Assembly (NCBI GenBank): GCA_013180625.2
Contig: SNVD02005116.1
Span: forward strand, 124,001 to 188,000
Direction of reading: 5' to 3'
Source: Boswellia sacra
Taxonomy: Eukaryota; Streptophyta; Magnoliopsida; Sapindales; Burseraceae
DNA length: 64,000 nucleotides
Shown: positions 48,316 to 60,732 of the stretch, one piece after another
Position numbering within the stretch: the first letter of the stretch is position 1
Layout: the number at the start of each line of letters is the position of its first letter
Made by a program: the position numbers and the translations under genes
The notes under the pieces: model-generated
Seen by the model: only the letters and a program-made list of their open reading frames with translations
Database searches by the model: none
Told to the model about the DNA's origin: nothing

Positions 48316-51195
48316 ACCCCAACTTACCGAAGAAACCATATTTAAAAATTTGAAATGTTCATTTTTACTTTATAAACCCACCTTAACACCAAATATGATC
48401 CTTATCAAAAATAAAAGTTTACAAATATTTTTCTCCTAAATAAACCCACCATTTTAAAATCCACACCCCACAAATAATAAATCTTATTTTCTATTAAAGT
48501 TTTTGTAAGGTCATGCTTCTTCATGAAATTAGTCCAATAACTAATTTATTATGACAAAAAAATCTAAGCTATAAATTTATAAAAAAAAAATCAAAAATCG
48601 TTATTTATTATGATAAAAAAATCATACCTTTTTGGTATTGTAATATTGACTATCATTTATTTTCTGCTTTATATGTAAACAATTTTTTTTTTTGTTTTAA
48701 TGAAATTTTTATTGAACCAAAATTAAAACAAATAGGCTAGACGCTCATTTGCAAATTGGGAATAGACATGATAAAGAACAGAAGGTGTAAAGGTAAGTGT
48801 TAAGGTGTGTGCAATCAGTACAAAATACTTAAGTTAATTAAATTTAAATATTAAATTGTAAATTTATGAAAGAATAAATTTGTAACAAAAAATTTAATAA
48901 AAAAGGTGTGTTAATTGAAAAAAAAAAGGTGCAAATACCCCCACCCAAATTGATATCATCAATTCTTAACTTTATTCCTGAATTGGCCCTCATTGTCTGC
49001 CACAATTGATGTTAAATATTTTTGAAATGGTTATTGTCATTTAGCTCTATTCTTTTATTAATTTAAATCCTATTTTTTGTGCTGCATATTTTCCAATACA
49101 ATTTATATTCAATCTCAACCATATATTCTTTTTAAAATTCAAAATAATTCAAAATCAATCACATATTCATAAATTCAATTAAAAACAAAAATATTGGATT
49201 TATAAAAGAACACACCCTAAAACTCTTCTCATCTTTTAAACAATAAATATTTTTAACGAAATATTAGTTAATATTTAAAAAATATCTTAATACATTTAAA
49301 CATACCAAAATCAACATATCTATTTCAATACCTCCATATATCACACCCGTATTGTTCCTGAAAACTACAGCATGATTAAAATAAAGTTTGCCAAACATTA
49401 GTTGTTATTTCCACCATAAAATTATTTGTTATTTCTTTTCTTTCTAAATAAAAACTGGATTCGGATTGAGGAGTCTCATAAAATGGGCCCTCAATTTTTC
49501 TGTAACTTTGGGCCTCGTCAATCTAAATGGTTTTTGGGTTTCAAGCGGTGCTAGCGCTCCAATACTAATTTTCTTAATTATAAATTTATCTTTAATTAAA
49601 ATAACTTAAAAAAATTTGTATAAGCAAGTTCATTAAATCACTTAGGTCTATTTCTATAATTGAATAAAATATTTAATTAACATATATTTGCTTCAGTTAA
49701 GTGCCTTTGCAGTGCTATTTTCTGTAATCAGTGAACATTTTTTTGGCTTTGCATACGAATTTTATTTTTATTTTTTTAACTTTAATGTCATCAGCGTAGG
49801 TCTCTCTGTCTGCCACAAACAAACTTCGAAAATTTGAACGATCGGAATCACTTTGCTTTTGATGAACTTTTACTTTTTTCTCTCTTAAAGTAAGCAAACA
49901 CTTTCTGTACGGATTGAAAGGCTCGAAATACCTTTCCAACTGCAATGCATATCGGTGAAACAATAGGACGGGCTATATATTTTCACCCTTTTTTTTATTA
50001 GCACACACACTAACTTAAGAAACTCCATCTTTAAATTTGAAATATTTACTTTTACTTTATAAACCCACTCAAATACTAAATATGAACCTTATTAAAAATA
50101 AATTTCATAAATATTGTTTTAGTAAATAATTACTCACCATTTTAATATCTACACCCACCAAATAATAAATCTTGTTTTATATAGTTCCTATGAAGTCATG
50201 CTTGTTCGTGAAATTAGTCTAATAACTAACTTATCGTGATAAAAAAAAATCCAGGCTATAAGTCTAAAAATAATTCAAAAACCATTATTTATTGTGATAA
50301 AAAAATCATGCCTTTTTAGTGTTGTAATCTTGACTAACATGTATTTGCTCCTCCATGGGTAAAAAATTTCTTGTTTTCCTGATCTTTTTGTTGAACCAAA
50401 ATTTGAAAAAAAAAAAAAGTTAGATGCTCATATGCAGATTTGAAATAAATATAATTAAAAAAAAAGTGGTTGTAAAGATACGGATTGATCAGGTCGGTGT
50501 ACAGAGTAAAAAATGTTTAAATTAATTATTCCTAAATATACTTAATTGTAAATTTATGAAAAGATAATTTTGTAATTAAAAATTTAATAAAAAGAAAGTG
50601 GATGTGTCAATATAAAAAGAGGTGCAAAACCCAAAATCAAATCATCAATTTTTAACTTCCTGCTTGGCCCTCATTGTCTGCCACAATTGATTTTAAATAT
50701 TTTGGAAAGGTTTATTATCATATAGCTTTTGATTGACTTCTATCTTTTTCTCTTTTTCTTTGTCAAAAAGAGAACAATTATTGGCCTGATTGCTTTGGTT
50801 TTCTACCTTTATATTACTCTTTTATAAATATAATTCGTTGATATTTTTCATTCTCTAACACTCTCTTACTCGCGATACATGTTTTCACTAGATTATCTTC
50901 TTCCATTACTGATAAACTCTCTTCTACTTATCTTCTTTAAAAAAAAAAAAAAAATTCACATAATGAAAAAAGAATGAATTGTAATGGTACTTGACAAAGT
51001 CTTCTCTTCTTCTAAACAATAAATATTTTTAATGAAATATTATTTAATATTTAAAAAATATCTTACTGCATCTTAACATAAGATAACTGAACATTCCTAC
51101 TTCAATAAATATAGATGCACAAGCATGTTGTTTCTGAAAATTACAACAAGTTTAAAATATAGTTTACCAAACATTATTTTCCACCATATGATATA

Positions 51196-52140
51196 AAAAA
51201 ATGTTATGCCAAAACTAATCGCAATCCATCCAACTTATGTTTATTAAAAGCAATATGATGTTTTTCTGATATGTATAACTATCAAGAATTTTATCAAATA
51301 AAACAAGATATATTATTTGTCAGATCAAAATAATTAGTTCATCAGATTCAAGTCGTATCATTTGTCAGCTGATGGGATTCTTTTTGTTATGGGAGAATGA
51401 AGCGTGAATCGCCTCAAAAATCATTCCGTCCCAAGCAAATTAAAATTAATTATTTAATTAGTGAGGTGATATAAATATTTATGATTTATTTAGAGTTCTT
51501 ATTTCTGTTAATCAAATAATTAATTATAACACTAGATCCAGTTAATAATGTCGTGCTTGTCTCCCACAATGTTCAAAGGCTAAATTTTTAATTAAAAGCG
51601 TAACTGGCAGGCTCTTGTCATTGGAAAAAGAATGCTCTCCTTTTCCAAAGATAAAAAGCCAGTTGAGTAGGTGGGCGGCATAATGGATATGTCGTTAGAC
51701 ACCTTACGATGCGGCAGACGTAAACAGTTTTCATTCAATTAAACTGAGTTAAATGCTAGCCAGAGAGTCATTGTAGTATTGATAGTGCTATATAGTTAAA
51801 TGTTGTTAAGAGTAAACAATCAAAATTTGCTGTCAAGTAGGATGAATGGTGAAAATGATTTTTTTTTTTAATGAAAAAAGAAGATTCATTTCAAAAATAT
51901 GGCAGTGAATCTATTAAAAATGGTGATTTTCAATTTGTAGCAACTGATGTAACCAATTAAGGAATATAGAGGTTTGCACATTTCCATGCGTTGTTACAAT
52001 AGCAATGGCACTTCGAAACAAGATTGTACTTGCGTGAAAGAATGTGATAGAGCTAATGGGTGAACCTTCTTTTTTTAATTTTATTGAAAAGATTATTGTC
52101 TTCTCTCTAACTGTTTATTTCTATTTTGCTTGATACATGA
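51196..52140. other. No recognised gene
   Basis: AT-rich intergenic DNA without a recognisable exon, repeat or terminus. Confidence 0.5.
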
Positions 52141-53370
52141 TGTTAGAAAAATACATGCAATATATAAGCATAGCATACAAAAATAATTTAATTAAACTGT
52201 AAACTTTAAAATAAAATTACCAAATAAAAGCTTGCTCTAGCAATAAACATGATTTATCAAGGCTTGTATATCACACGATTTCTTTAAAACATATTTGCAT
52301 TCTCCATTAGGTGTTTGAGAACTCTATCGGCGTCTGTCTCCCAGGATATAATGACAAATAGTATCAAAAGAAGTACTCTTCTACTTAAATAAACTGGAAA
52401 CTCTTAAACTCTATCACGAACTTTATAACTAGAAACTTTTAAACTCTATCACGAACTTTATAACTAAAAACTCAAAACTCAATAAAGTAAGAGATAAAAC
52501 AAGCTAGAGAGAGATAGAGAGAAAGAGCTAACTTATATTGTGTGAAACAAATGAGGTAGAACCTCTTCATATAGTATAAGGCACTTGTAACCTGTGGAAT
52601 TTGAAACACCAACTTTATTAATTCAAAATTAATTTGTATTCAATACATAAAAATTCATGAATACATGAGTTACGAATTTGAAAAGACTTATAACATCTAG
52701 GAATTTGTAAAGACTTTTAACATCAATTTCATTCACTTATTTTCCAAGAATCCTCCACATAAATGAAATTGATTGAAAACAAATGAATATTTGATCTAGT
52801 GATAGAGTTCAACAATCGAAACCTGCATAGGATAGGTAGGTTATACTCTTTGAACCTTCTCTTGTGAAAGTACATTTACTTTAATGATAAATCAATAGAC
52901 ATAATGTTCTTGAATTGTTCTGTCATTTATGTATATGATGATATACTCCACACATGAATCTTTCTTAAAATTTTAAGTTCTCACTATTATGTTCATTTTG
53001 GTTATGAACATACCCTAGTTCTGCGAGAATTTTTTAAGAATTGAGCCTTAAACAATTCTCTTAAAAGCAGCCCCACTTCATTCTTATATAGGTGATTTCT
53101 TATCAAAAAGTAACCCGCATCACTCCGCTCGGATTTCGGACACATAAGAATCATTAAAAGCAATACTTAATCTTATCTTTAATGAGCATCATTGTTTTCA
53201 TCATAGAAATGGACAAGAGGTTACCTCCTATAGTGATCTAGCTATCTAAGTCTTTATAATTAAGTTGTCTCTTTGAACCTAGATGTTGGGATTTTCAGTC
53301 AACTAGGTTGGGTTTTCTTTGTATTGACTTATTCTTTCATGCACTTCAGTCCCAATTCTCTAGATGACTA
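52141..53370 (-). repeat. Possible LTR and 3' end of degraded Copia remnant
   Basis: The sequence lies where the 3' LTR of the minus-strand remnant at 53376-54290 should be, and it begins tgttagaaaa near 52141. A ~38-bp imperfect tandem duplication (cttttaaactctatcacgaa / ctttataactaaaaactc) is at about 52425-52475. I could not find a second LTR in the window, so the limits are a guess. Confidence 0.35.
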
Positions 53371-53375
53371 ATCAA

Positions 53376-54290
53376 CTAGTGCTCTATTTGAATATATCTA
53401 CAATGAATATGTCTAGACTTAGCATTATAAATGTTACTGTGAGCTTGTGTAATAGCATATTGACTATCGCAATGGATACATATAAGTGGCACAGGCCTAG
53501 GCCTAGGCCACTTTGGAATATCTTCTAAGAAATGGCGTAGCCATTCAGCCTCTTCATCACATTTATCTAAAGCTATAAACTCAGATTCTATTGTGGATCG
53601 GGCTGCAACCGTTTGTTTATAAGATTTCCACGATACAATAGCTCCAGCTAATGTGAACACATACCCTCTAGTAGACTTTGAGTCTTTTATATCAGATATC
53701 TAGTTTGCATCGTTGTATCCTTCTAACATTGTAGAATATCTAGTATAATGTAGTCCAAAGCTACGAGTATCTCAATACTTTCACAATACCTTTCTAATAC
53801 TCGACACTTGGATTACTCGTGTATCTACTTAGTTTACTGATTGTGTAGTCTATATCAGGTACTTGTGAAATACTCTCACTTTTATTCTTACACAGGTGTT
53901 GACTCAAGTCTATCAGTGTCCTAGACACTCCAGAATCACATTTATTGAATATTTTCAAAATCTTGTCTAAGTAGTATGACTAACCAAGCATGAGTCCATC
54001 AGAAGTCCTTGTAATTTTAATTCCCAAAATTACATCAGCCAAACCCATATCTTTCGTGTCAAATTTTAAATTCAACATATTTTTGATAGATTTTATTATC
54101 TTATCATTACTACCAACAATGAGCATGTCAAAGCTTTAAAGTATTTTTGAATATATTTTCATCTTCTTAGGTATAGGTACCACCCCTTTAGGAAGACACC
54201 TCCACACTCGTAAATATTTGTATGAAGGTTTTCGTCTTTTCCATAATTCATAAGACGTATTTTCATTTTTCTTGCGTGATATCTTATTTA
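53376..54290 (-). pseudogene. Degraded Copia remnant (integrase end, RT, RNase H)
   Basis: From right to left on the minus strand: integrase end (ENTSYELWKRRKPSYKYL-like, with frameshifts, 54150-54290). RT follows directly after a deletion (FDMLIVGSNDKII, then LKFDTKDMGLADVILGIKIT). RNase H is last ([46 protein letters not shown]). The catalytic YVDD half of RT is missing or altered (FDMLIVGSND), stops are frequent, and no PBS or paired LTR is visible. This is a much older copy than Copia A-C and belongs to a different lineage, the SWKS and ESEFIALD type. Confidence 0.8.
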
Positions 54291-55923
54291 AAAGGTAATT
54301 AGCTGATATGCTCATTATTTAAAAATCTTTGACGGCTGTCTAGTGACCTTGCAGCAGTTGTTTTATTTTTTATTCTTCAATTTTTTTTATTTTTTAAATA
54401 TCATAAAATAAATTTAATAAACATAAAATTTTTATTTACTTTAATTTATTAATAATCTATGTTGAAGTATATTTTTACATAATTTATATAGTTATATATT
54501 TTTATATTAGTTAAAAAATTAATTATTTTTTAAAACATTGTTATTTATGTAAAAATAATTTATATATAAATTATTTGAAATAGATGAAAAAATTATTATA
54601 AAATATCAATAATTAAATAAAAAAATATTATATAATTTTTTTAATTATTTATACATAATAAAAACTATAATAACAATAATCTTAAATACTTTATTCTGTT
54701 TTTAAAATTAAAATAATTTTTACTAATCATTTTTGTGTTCTTTTTTAACTAATTAATAAAATAGAACCTGCTTATTTTTATTTTTACGGACAGTAATCTT
54801 ATTTAATAACCTATTTAATAAAGTAGATTGGTCCACTAACCCTGAACGTAAGCAGACAAATTTTTTCAGACATGCATGACAACAGATGCGTAAGTGGCAC
54901 CCAATTTGAATCACAAAAATGATCAAATGTCTAAAACACGACAATATGCATGCACCTTTGCGTCCAATGCATCTAAATGTTGCGCCAACAGTACAATGAT
55001 TACAATTTCAACGGCTACTTGATTGTAAGCATAGCTATTAATTATGTAAAAAAGATATGTTATCCCATTACACTAATTTCGGAAGCTTATTATTAGATGA
55101 TAATAAAATTAAAAAATAATTTAATAACCTATTTAATGAAATAATGAAAAATGATAATGATTGATTGAGAAAATTTAAAAAAATTGAAAAATTAACAATC
55201 TTTTACCGCATAATTAAATATTAATAGTTAGATATATTACTTCAATAATATATCTGTTCTATAAAACTATTTTTCTTCGAAGTAATCTTTCTTCTTTACT
55301 TAAATTTAGTTATTGGATAATTACTGTATTATTTGCTAAAATAATCTTATTTTATTTTTATTTTATATACTTAATAATAATATATGAAGTTGGTAGCTTA
55401 AAATATTTAAAATAAAACTTTTATTTTATTGATTTCAACTAATTAAAATGAAAAAAAATTTAAAATTTTTTAAAAGACATAATAAATTAAAAAGTCAAAT
55501 TTTGAAAATGGCTTTAAATTTTAATAAAATCTTCACTTTTTAATCGCTTAATAAGTTGTGGATATATTAAATAAAATATAAATTATTAAGTAAATCAATT
55601 TGACAGCTTTATATTTTACTAAATACTGGTTGAATATATAAGATTTTTAGATAAGGAAATAACAAATCGTGGGATTTTGCTAGATATTGTGGAGTGATTT
55701 ATTGATCTGTACAATTATATATGTATATCGAAGAAATAATGATAAATTTAATATTGAAATATAAAAATTTTAGAATTTTGTTAGACAAATCCAACAAATT
55801 ATGCTTATGTTCAACGCCGAAAATAATTTCTTAAATTTGATTTTTTTTTTAAGAAAAGGTTTTGATTTTTAGGTTATTGTCAATTAAATACCATATCGTA
55901 CACTGGCAAAACGCAATTAATCG
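54291..55923. other. Very AT-rich DNA, no recognised gene
   Basis: Long A/T tracts (54360-55850) with no exon-like frame. It could include old AT-rich MITEs, but no termini are convincing. Confidence 0.55.
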
Positions 55924-57291
55924 CTTGGACTTGGGGGGAAATACAGCGACACGGCCAAGGTTTGGGTTAAGTAATCTCACCCTCATAGTTTGGGAAGAGA
56001 CATTTAGCCCCCACTTTAACACTTCCGTTAAAGGACATTTAACAGTATAAGGGTACTAAAATTTTTTTGCTATTGAATATTGAATAAGAAAATCATATTA
56101 CAGTTATCTCACTCAACCCGTGATCTCTTCACTAAAACTAACCAGTGAACCACCCTAGCAATGTGACACTTAATGATATTGACTTACAATAATTTTATTT
56201 AACATAATATTAAATATAAATAATAAATTTTACAATTAAAAATATAAGAAACATGCCATAGAGCTAATCATTTTAAAATTAAAAATAAACAATGTGAATC
56301 AAATAGTAGTAAAATTGTTGATTTAAAAGTTAAAAATATGTTGATAATGACAAATAAATATTTTATAATTATAATAAACAGATTTATAATTAAAAATATA
56401 AGTTCATGATAATAAATAAATAATAAAAAATTTTTAATTTAAAATATATTGATGATGATAAATAAATAAATTAAAATTATAATAAATAGATTTATAAATT
56501 ATAACATATTTATCATTTATTAAAATTTTATTTTTTAAATTAATAATTTTTAAACATTTATTTATCATTTTTAACTTATATTTTTAATTATAAATATATT
56601 TATTATAATTTTAAGTTATTTGTTTATCATTATCCATATATATTTTAACTTTTAAATTAAAATATGTTAATTTAAAATATACTAATGATGATAAATAAAT
56701 AATTTATAATTATAATAAATAGATTTATAATTAAAAATATAAGTTCATGATAATAAATAAATAATAAAAAAATTGTTAATTAAAAATGTATTGATGATAA
56801 TAAATAAATAATTTAAAATTATAGTAAATAGATTTATGAATTATAAAATATTTATAATTTATTAAAATATTATCTTTTAAATTAATAATTTTATAACATT
56901 TATTTGTCATTATTAACTTATATTTTTAATTATAAATCTATTTATTGTAATTTTAAATTATTTGTTTATCATCATCAATAAATATTTAATTTCATGATTT
57001 ATATTCGATGTTTTATTAAATAAAATTATTGTAATTTGTTATTGAATGTCACGTTACCTAGGTGATTTACAAGTTATTTTTAATTTAGAGGTCACAGGTT
57101 CAAAAGATAAGTATAATAGAATTTTTTTATTTAACATTTAATAACAAAAAGACTTTAATAACCTTACACTATTAGATGTTCTTTAACAGAAGTGTTAAAA
57201 CGGGAGTTAAATGTCACTTTTCGAACAAACAGACGTGAGATTGTACTTAGTTCAAACCTTTGGGGTTGTCAGATTTTTCCCACTTGGACTA
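55924..57291. mobile_element. Foldback Mutator-like element with long TIRs and 9-bp TSD
   Basis: Outer ends are inverted copies: from 55933, GGGGGGAAATACAG, then caaggtttgggttaagtaat and ctcac, gacatttagcccccactttaa, cacttccgttaaaggacattt. The right end (57282 backwards) reads TGGGAAAAATCTGAC, then caaaggtttgaactaagtac and ctcac, gacatttaactcccgttttaa, cacttctgttaaagaacatct. The inverted repeat runs well over 150 bases. Direct flanks are cttggactt (55924-55932) and cttggacta (57283-57291), 8 of 9 identical, the TSD size of Mutator-like elements. The 1.35-kb body is AT-rich, with direct and inverted copies of an aataaataaat-type block, and has no transposase. It is non-autonomous. Confidence 0.8.
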
Positions 57292-58296
57292 TAGTGTATA
57301 ATGTAGCACTTGAGATGACCAGAACTCTTTTTTATTTCTTCAATTACTCCTACAGGTACAGAAGTTTTTTCCCACCTCAGATTTTATCCTCCGTTTCAAT
57401 CAATTTTTTGTATTTCTACTCCATGTTTTTGCGTTGCTAATCGCTTTTGGTTGCTAATTTCCATTTGTTTCTCAAAACATGAAAAAATAACTACTTTTCC
57501 CTAGTTGTTCCGTTATTATCTCCGTTTGATTTTCATTGATCGCTTTGCTTTTACTCAGTTTTTCAAAACTTAAAAAAAAGGCATTGCTATTTCACTTGTT
57601 TTCCCTCCGAATCTATCCGCCGCTAATATTTCTAAATCTTTTTTCTTTCACTGAGTTTTTTAAAGTAGTTTCATACTTCATCGCTGCTGTGCTGCTACTC
57701 GTATATGCTGCGATTAAAAAGCGTAATATTGGCACCGTTTTGCCAAAAGTCAACCCGCCCCTTCCCTTGTGTTAAGGCTGTATAAGCGAAGAAAGGGTGT
57801 AGTTTTGCTCCAGCAACACCAAATACTTAAAATTAAAATATGTAATTTGAAGTTAAATAAACATTTAATTAAAATAATTTATTAAAATTAACTAAAAATT
57901 TAATAAATTATTTTAATTTTATATAAATATTTATATTACATAATTAAATTATAACTTTTAACAATTTATAAAAAAGTGAATATCTATCAATTAAATAATA
58001 ATTATTTAGTTAAGGTTTTAAATTATTTAAATCAATTTAGTAATAGCATTTTAATTTAACTTTATTTGAAAATTTGTACAGTTTAATACTTTTACTATTT
58101 CGATAATATGTATTTTTTAAAGTTAATTGTTAATCTCAATTAATTAATTTTTATTGTTAATTAAAATTTTTATGATATTGCTTGTAAATTATTTTAGTTT
58201 ATTTTACAAAAATTAATTCTATCCAATTCATTTTTTTTATCAAACACTATATTGTTTAATATTTACCTAATATAGTGACAAATCAAATACATATAG
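57292..58296. other. Intergenic DNA, no recognised gene
   Basis: The first part (57300-57780) is pyrimidine-rich on the plus strand and has short open frames without family resemblance. The rest (57780-58296) is AT-rich. Confidence 0.5.
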
Positions 58297-58852
58297 TGTT
58301 GAGTTTTGGCTCATATACAAGTGGTAGGGATCTCACATTGGTTAAGTAGCAAAGCTTGGGTCTCATGTGAGCTTATAAAAGAAGTCATGTGGGACATGTT
58401 TAAGTGCCCCATTGAAAGTATCATCCACCCCCTTATATTTGTAAGGTCTCACATATAAGACCTCATAGTTTAAGGACCTTTCATTAAGGACTTTAAAGTT
58501 TGTAATATTTGCTTTTTTCCCATTTTGTTTTGGGTATTTGTAGTATTGCCTAATTGTTTGGGTAATTACAGTTCGGTCCAACTATTCGGGTAATTATAGT
58601 TTGGCCCAATAATTGTGGTACTTGTATTATGGTCTAAAAGTTTGTAATTCTCCTTGAAGATAGTGGAAGCTTCTTCAGCGGCGCCCGAGGACGTAGGTAC
58701 TAATACCGAACCTCGTTAAATCTTAGTGTTCTTTCTATTTTGCATTGTTGGTTGATTGGTTACCTCTTTAGTTGCTATTATATTCAATTATCTGGCATAG
58801 TTTGTGGTTGTGCATTTGGTTATTTTGTTGGTTTCACTTCCGCCTTTGCGCA
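58297..58852 (+). repeat. Copia D 5' LTR
   Basis: Identified by the TG start, the CA end just before the PBS, and the gag that follows. Its 3' partner is outside the window, so the left boundary is inferred from the TGTTGA start only. Confidence 0.75.
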
Positions 58853-58857
58853 AAAAT

Positions 58858-58870
58858 TGGTATCAGAGCC
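58858..58870 (+). other. Copia D primer-binding site
   Basis: TGGTATCAGAGCC, complementary to initiator-Met tRNA, just inside the 5' LTR. Confidence 0.93.
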
Positions 58871-59271
58871 TAAAGTTTTGGGTAGTGAGTGACTATTTCA
58901 TTGAAGCACTTACTACTATTCTGGTCTGTTGAATTGGGATTATTAGTTATTGAATATAATAGTTTGTTTGGAGCTTAGTTATTGATGATTTGTGTATCGA
59001 GCTTATTTGTGAGAGGTAGTGATGGCATCATCGTCAACTGTAACAGAGAAGACAGTGACTGTGACCAATGCAAAAATAGATGTTGAAAAATTTGATGGTC
59101 GAAATAATTTCGGCTTATGGTAGAGTGAGGTGTTGGACGGATTGTATCAGTAAGATTTGGATATTGTTCTAGAAGAAACAAAACCAGAAGATATCAGTGC
59201 AAGAGATTGGGACAGGCTGAATATAAAAGCTTGTGGGTTGATTCGCTCTTGCTTGTATAAAGAACAAAATT

Positions 59272-59620
59272 CACTACAAGAAAACCGCCGTAAAAGGTCT
59301 TTTACGGCGGTCCAACTGCGGTTTTAGACCGCCGTATAAAGGGCGCCGTAAAAGGCTTTTTTACTTTTTACCGCGGTTTTGGTCCACCGTAAAAATATTT
59401 TAACTGCGGTCCAGTCAACCGCCGTAAAAAGTTGTCGTATGGTGTAATTTTTTACGGCGGTTTTTTAAACCGCCGTAAAAATATATTAACCGCGGTTTTT
59501 CGAACCGCCGTAAATGTCTGCCTTATCTACGACGGTTTTTGTAACCGCCGTAAATAGTTCGTTTATGTGTTGTCCCGTTATTTACGGCGGGTTTGAGTCC
59601 GCCGTAAAAAGTCCAGAACC
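59272..59620 (+). repeat. CACTA-2 subterminal palindromic repeats (TnpA end)
   Basis: At least a dozen copies of tttacggcgg or its complement ccgccgtaaa, mostly paired head to head with 2-10 bases between (for example cttttacggcgg...accgccgt, ttttacggcggtttttt then aaaccgccgtaaaa). Each pair forms a strong hairpin. Much better conserved than in CACTA-1. Confidence 0.92.
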
Positions 59621-60033
59621 CTTTTTTTTCCTCCTGGTGTTTTCCAGTGTTCTAATTAAAATTTTTGAAACCTGTTTGAAACCTGATTCATGGCATCCAC
59701 AAGAATGTATTCGCATATAACTAACAAATAAATTGATATTGACATAACACTTAAAAGTAAACATACATCCGCAAACATGAAAGAAATAAATTCATACATC
59801 CGCAAACATGAAAGAAAAAGTGGTGTACTAAGTTTATTTCCAATAAGTACAAAAGTCCAGAATAAGTGTACAAAGTTTTATTCCAATCAAGTCTTCATGT
59901 CAAAAAAACCTACACAAATAAAAGCAAAAATTAGTAAACTATTCATAAGTTTAATGGAAATGTTCAAGTGAAAGCTACATGTCTTAAATTGATTTATTTG
60001 TAACTCACATGATAAATAAATTCATATATGTAC

Positions 60034-60111
60034 CTAATGCTCCTCATTTGTTGTTGCAGAGTCAATGTTGGCACGATTTTGATGTGCACTTGAAGCATCT
60101 GGAACCGGAGC
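60034..60111 (-). pseudogene. CACTA-2 remnant of TnpA exon 7
   Basis: Reverse complement of 40420-40500 of CACTA-1 with few changes: starts after a TTTTAG acceptor with GCTCCGGTTCC and ends GAGGAGCATTAG, the stop of the TnpA-like protein. The intron in front of it carries the captured PPR DNA. Confidence 0.9.
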
Positions 60112-60289
60112 CTAAAATATTTTGGAAGATTTAGAAAAGCTTATAATCCTAAATAGTTTCAATCATCAACTTATGATTATTAAAAAAAAAAAAAACAAAG
60201 TAATCATGTTGTCACTTGGTACTAAATAGATTTAGACTCTATGTACTAAATAGTTAGCAAATACAACTATATTGCCAAAGGCGAGTTCA

Positions 60290-60518
60290 CAAACTTCATA
60301 TCCTCCGACCTCCCTTCGTAACCAATCAACATTGAATTCCAAGAAATCAAGTCATTACAAGCAATCTTGTCAAAAACCCTTCTAGCCCTAACAATATCAC
60401 CACATTTTGCATACATGTCAACAAGCGCATTATGCACAAACTATCATAACCAAACCCAAAATGCACCGCATCATGGTGCACCACCTCACAACCCCGAATC
60501 AAGCCAAGTCCAGCACAA
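60290..60518 (-). pseudogene. Captured pentatricopeptide repeat (PPR) gene fragment
   Basis: The minus strand reads NALVDMYAKCGDIVRARRVF, then DKIACNDLISWNSMLIGY. This is the textbook PLS-class PPR pattern (NALVDMYAKCG...A--VFD-M---D-ISWN-MI-GY). Upstream, in another frame, GCEVVHHDAVHFGFGYDS corresponds to the preceding repeat (G-EVH--A-R-GF), so at least one frameshift exists. PPR proteins bind organellar RNA. Only about 1.5 repeats are present, with no start or stop. The piece sits inside the TnpA intron between exon 6 and exon 7 copies, on the same strand as TnpA. Confidence 0.85.
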
Positions 60519-60628
60519 GCAATTCACAATTAAAATCAGCAATCAAATCAATATCTCACCAACTTCATGAATTAGATAGCAACTCTTTCAATAACCACAT
60601 ATAGAGTAAATGAAAGTTAAGTGAATAC

Positions 60629-60732
60629 CTGATGACGTATAGGTGGTGGCAACTGCTCTTCAATGTTTGAAAATTTCTGTTGTAAAAAGTTGTACAGCTG
60701 TGTATTGTAGTCCTTCAATTCTTTGTAAAAAG
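60629..60732 (-). pseudogene. CACTA-2 remnant of TnpA exon 6 (3' part)
   Basis: Reverse complement of about 40003-40104: encodes the KELKDYNTQLYNFLQQKFSN-like coiled-coil end of exon 6 and stops at a CATCAG|GTATTC donor, the same donor position as in CACTA-1. A short repeat of its tail (gttgacgtataggtggtggc) follows at about 60729-60752, suggesting a deletion or slippage scar. Confidence 0.88.

Larger units (their letters stand above)
42906..48320 (-). mobile_element. Copia C: complete Ty1/copia LTR retrotransposon
   Basis: The element spans 42911-48315 (5,405 bp). LTRs are 356 bp (42911-43266) and 343 bp (47973-48315), starting TGTTGG and ending AGCA, with a perfect 5-bp target duplication acccc (42906-42910 and 48316-48320). 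On the minus strand TGGTATCAGAGC lies two bases inside the 5' LTR. A purine-rich tract (CATGGGATGGAAGGGGAGA) precedes the 3' LTR. Coding order gag, PR, IN, RT, RH is complete, with stops and frameshifts. The empty target is preserved in the neighbouring duplicate near 49990-50010. Confidence 0.96.
41850..51195. repeat. Diverged tandem duplication of a non-coding segment (two copies)
   Basis: Copy 1 covers about 41850-42910 plus 48316-49420 and is split by Copia C. Copy 2 covers about 49425-51195. Shared landmarks in order: aaaactggatt, ttcttaattataaatttatc, aaatcacttaggtctatttc, tttgcttcagttaa, tctgtctgccacaa, tactttataaaccca, aaataataaatctt, aggtcatgctt/aagtcatgctt, gtgataaaaaaatcatgcct, ttggccctcattgtctgcca and tttaccaaacatta-type ends. 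Copy 1 has about 500 extra bases (42300-42880) absent from copy 2. No coding capacity was recognised, and the origin (old element or duplicated spacer) is unknown. Confidence 0.85.

Noticed and set aside
57192..57775. Short plus-strand open frames right of the foldback element
   Set aside because: Partly inside the element TIR and partly low-complexity, pyrimidine-rich DNA. No recognisable domain or splice structure.
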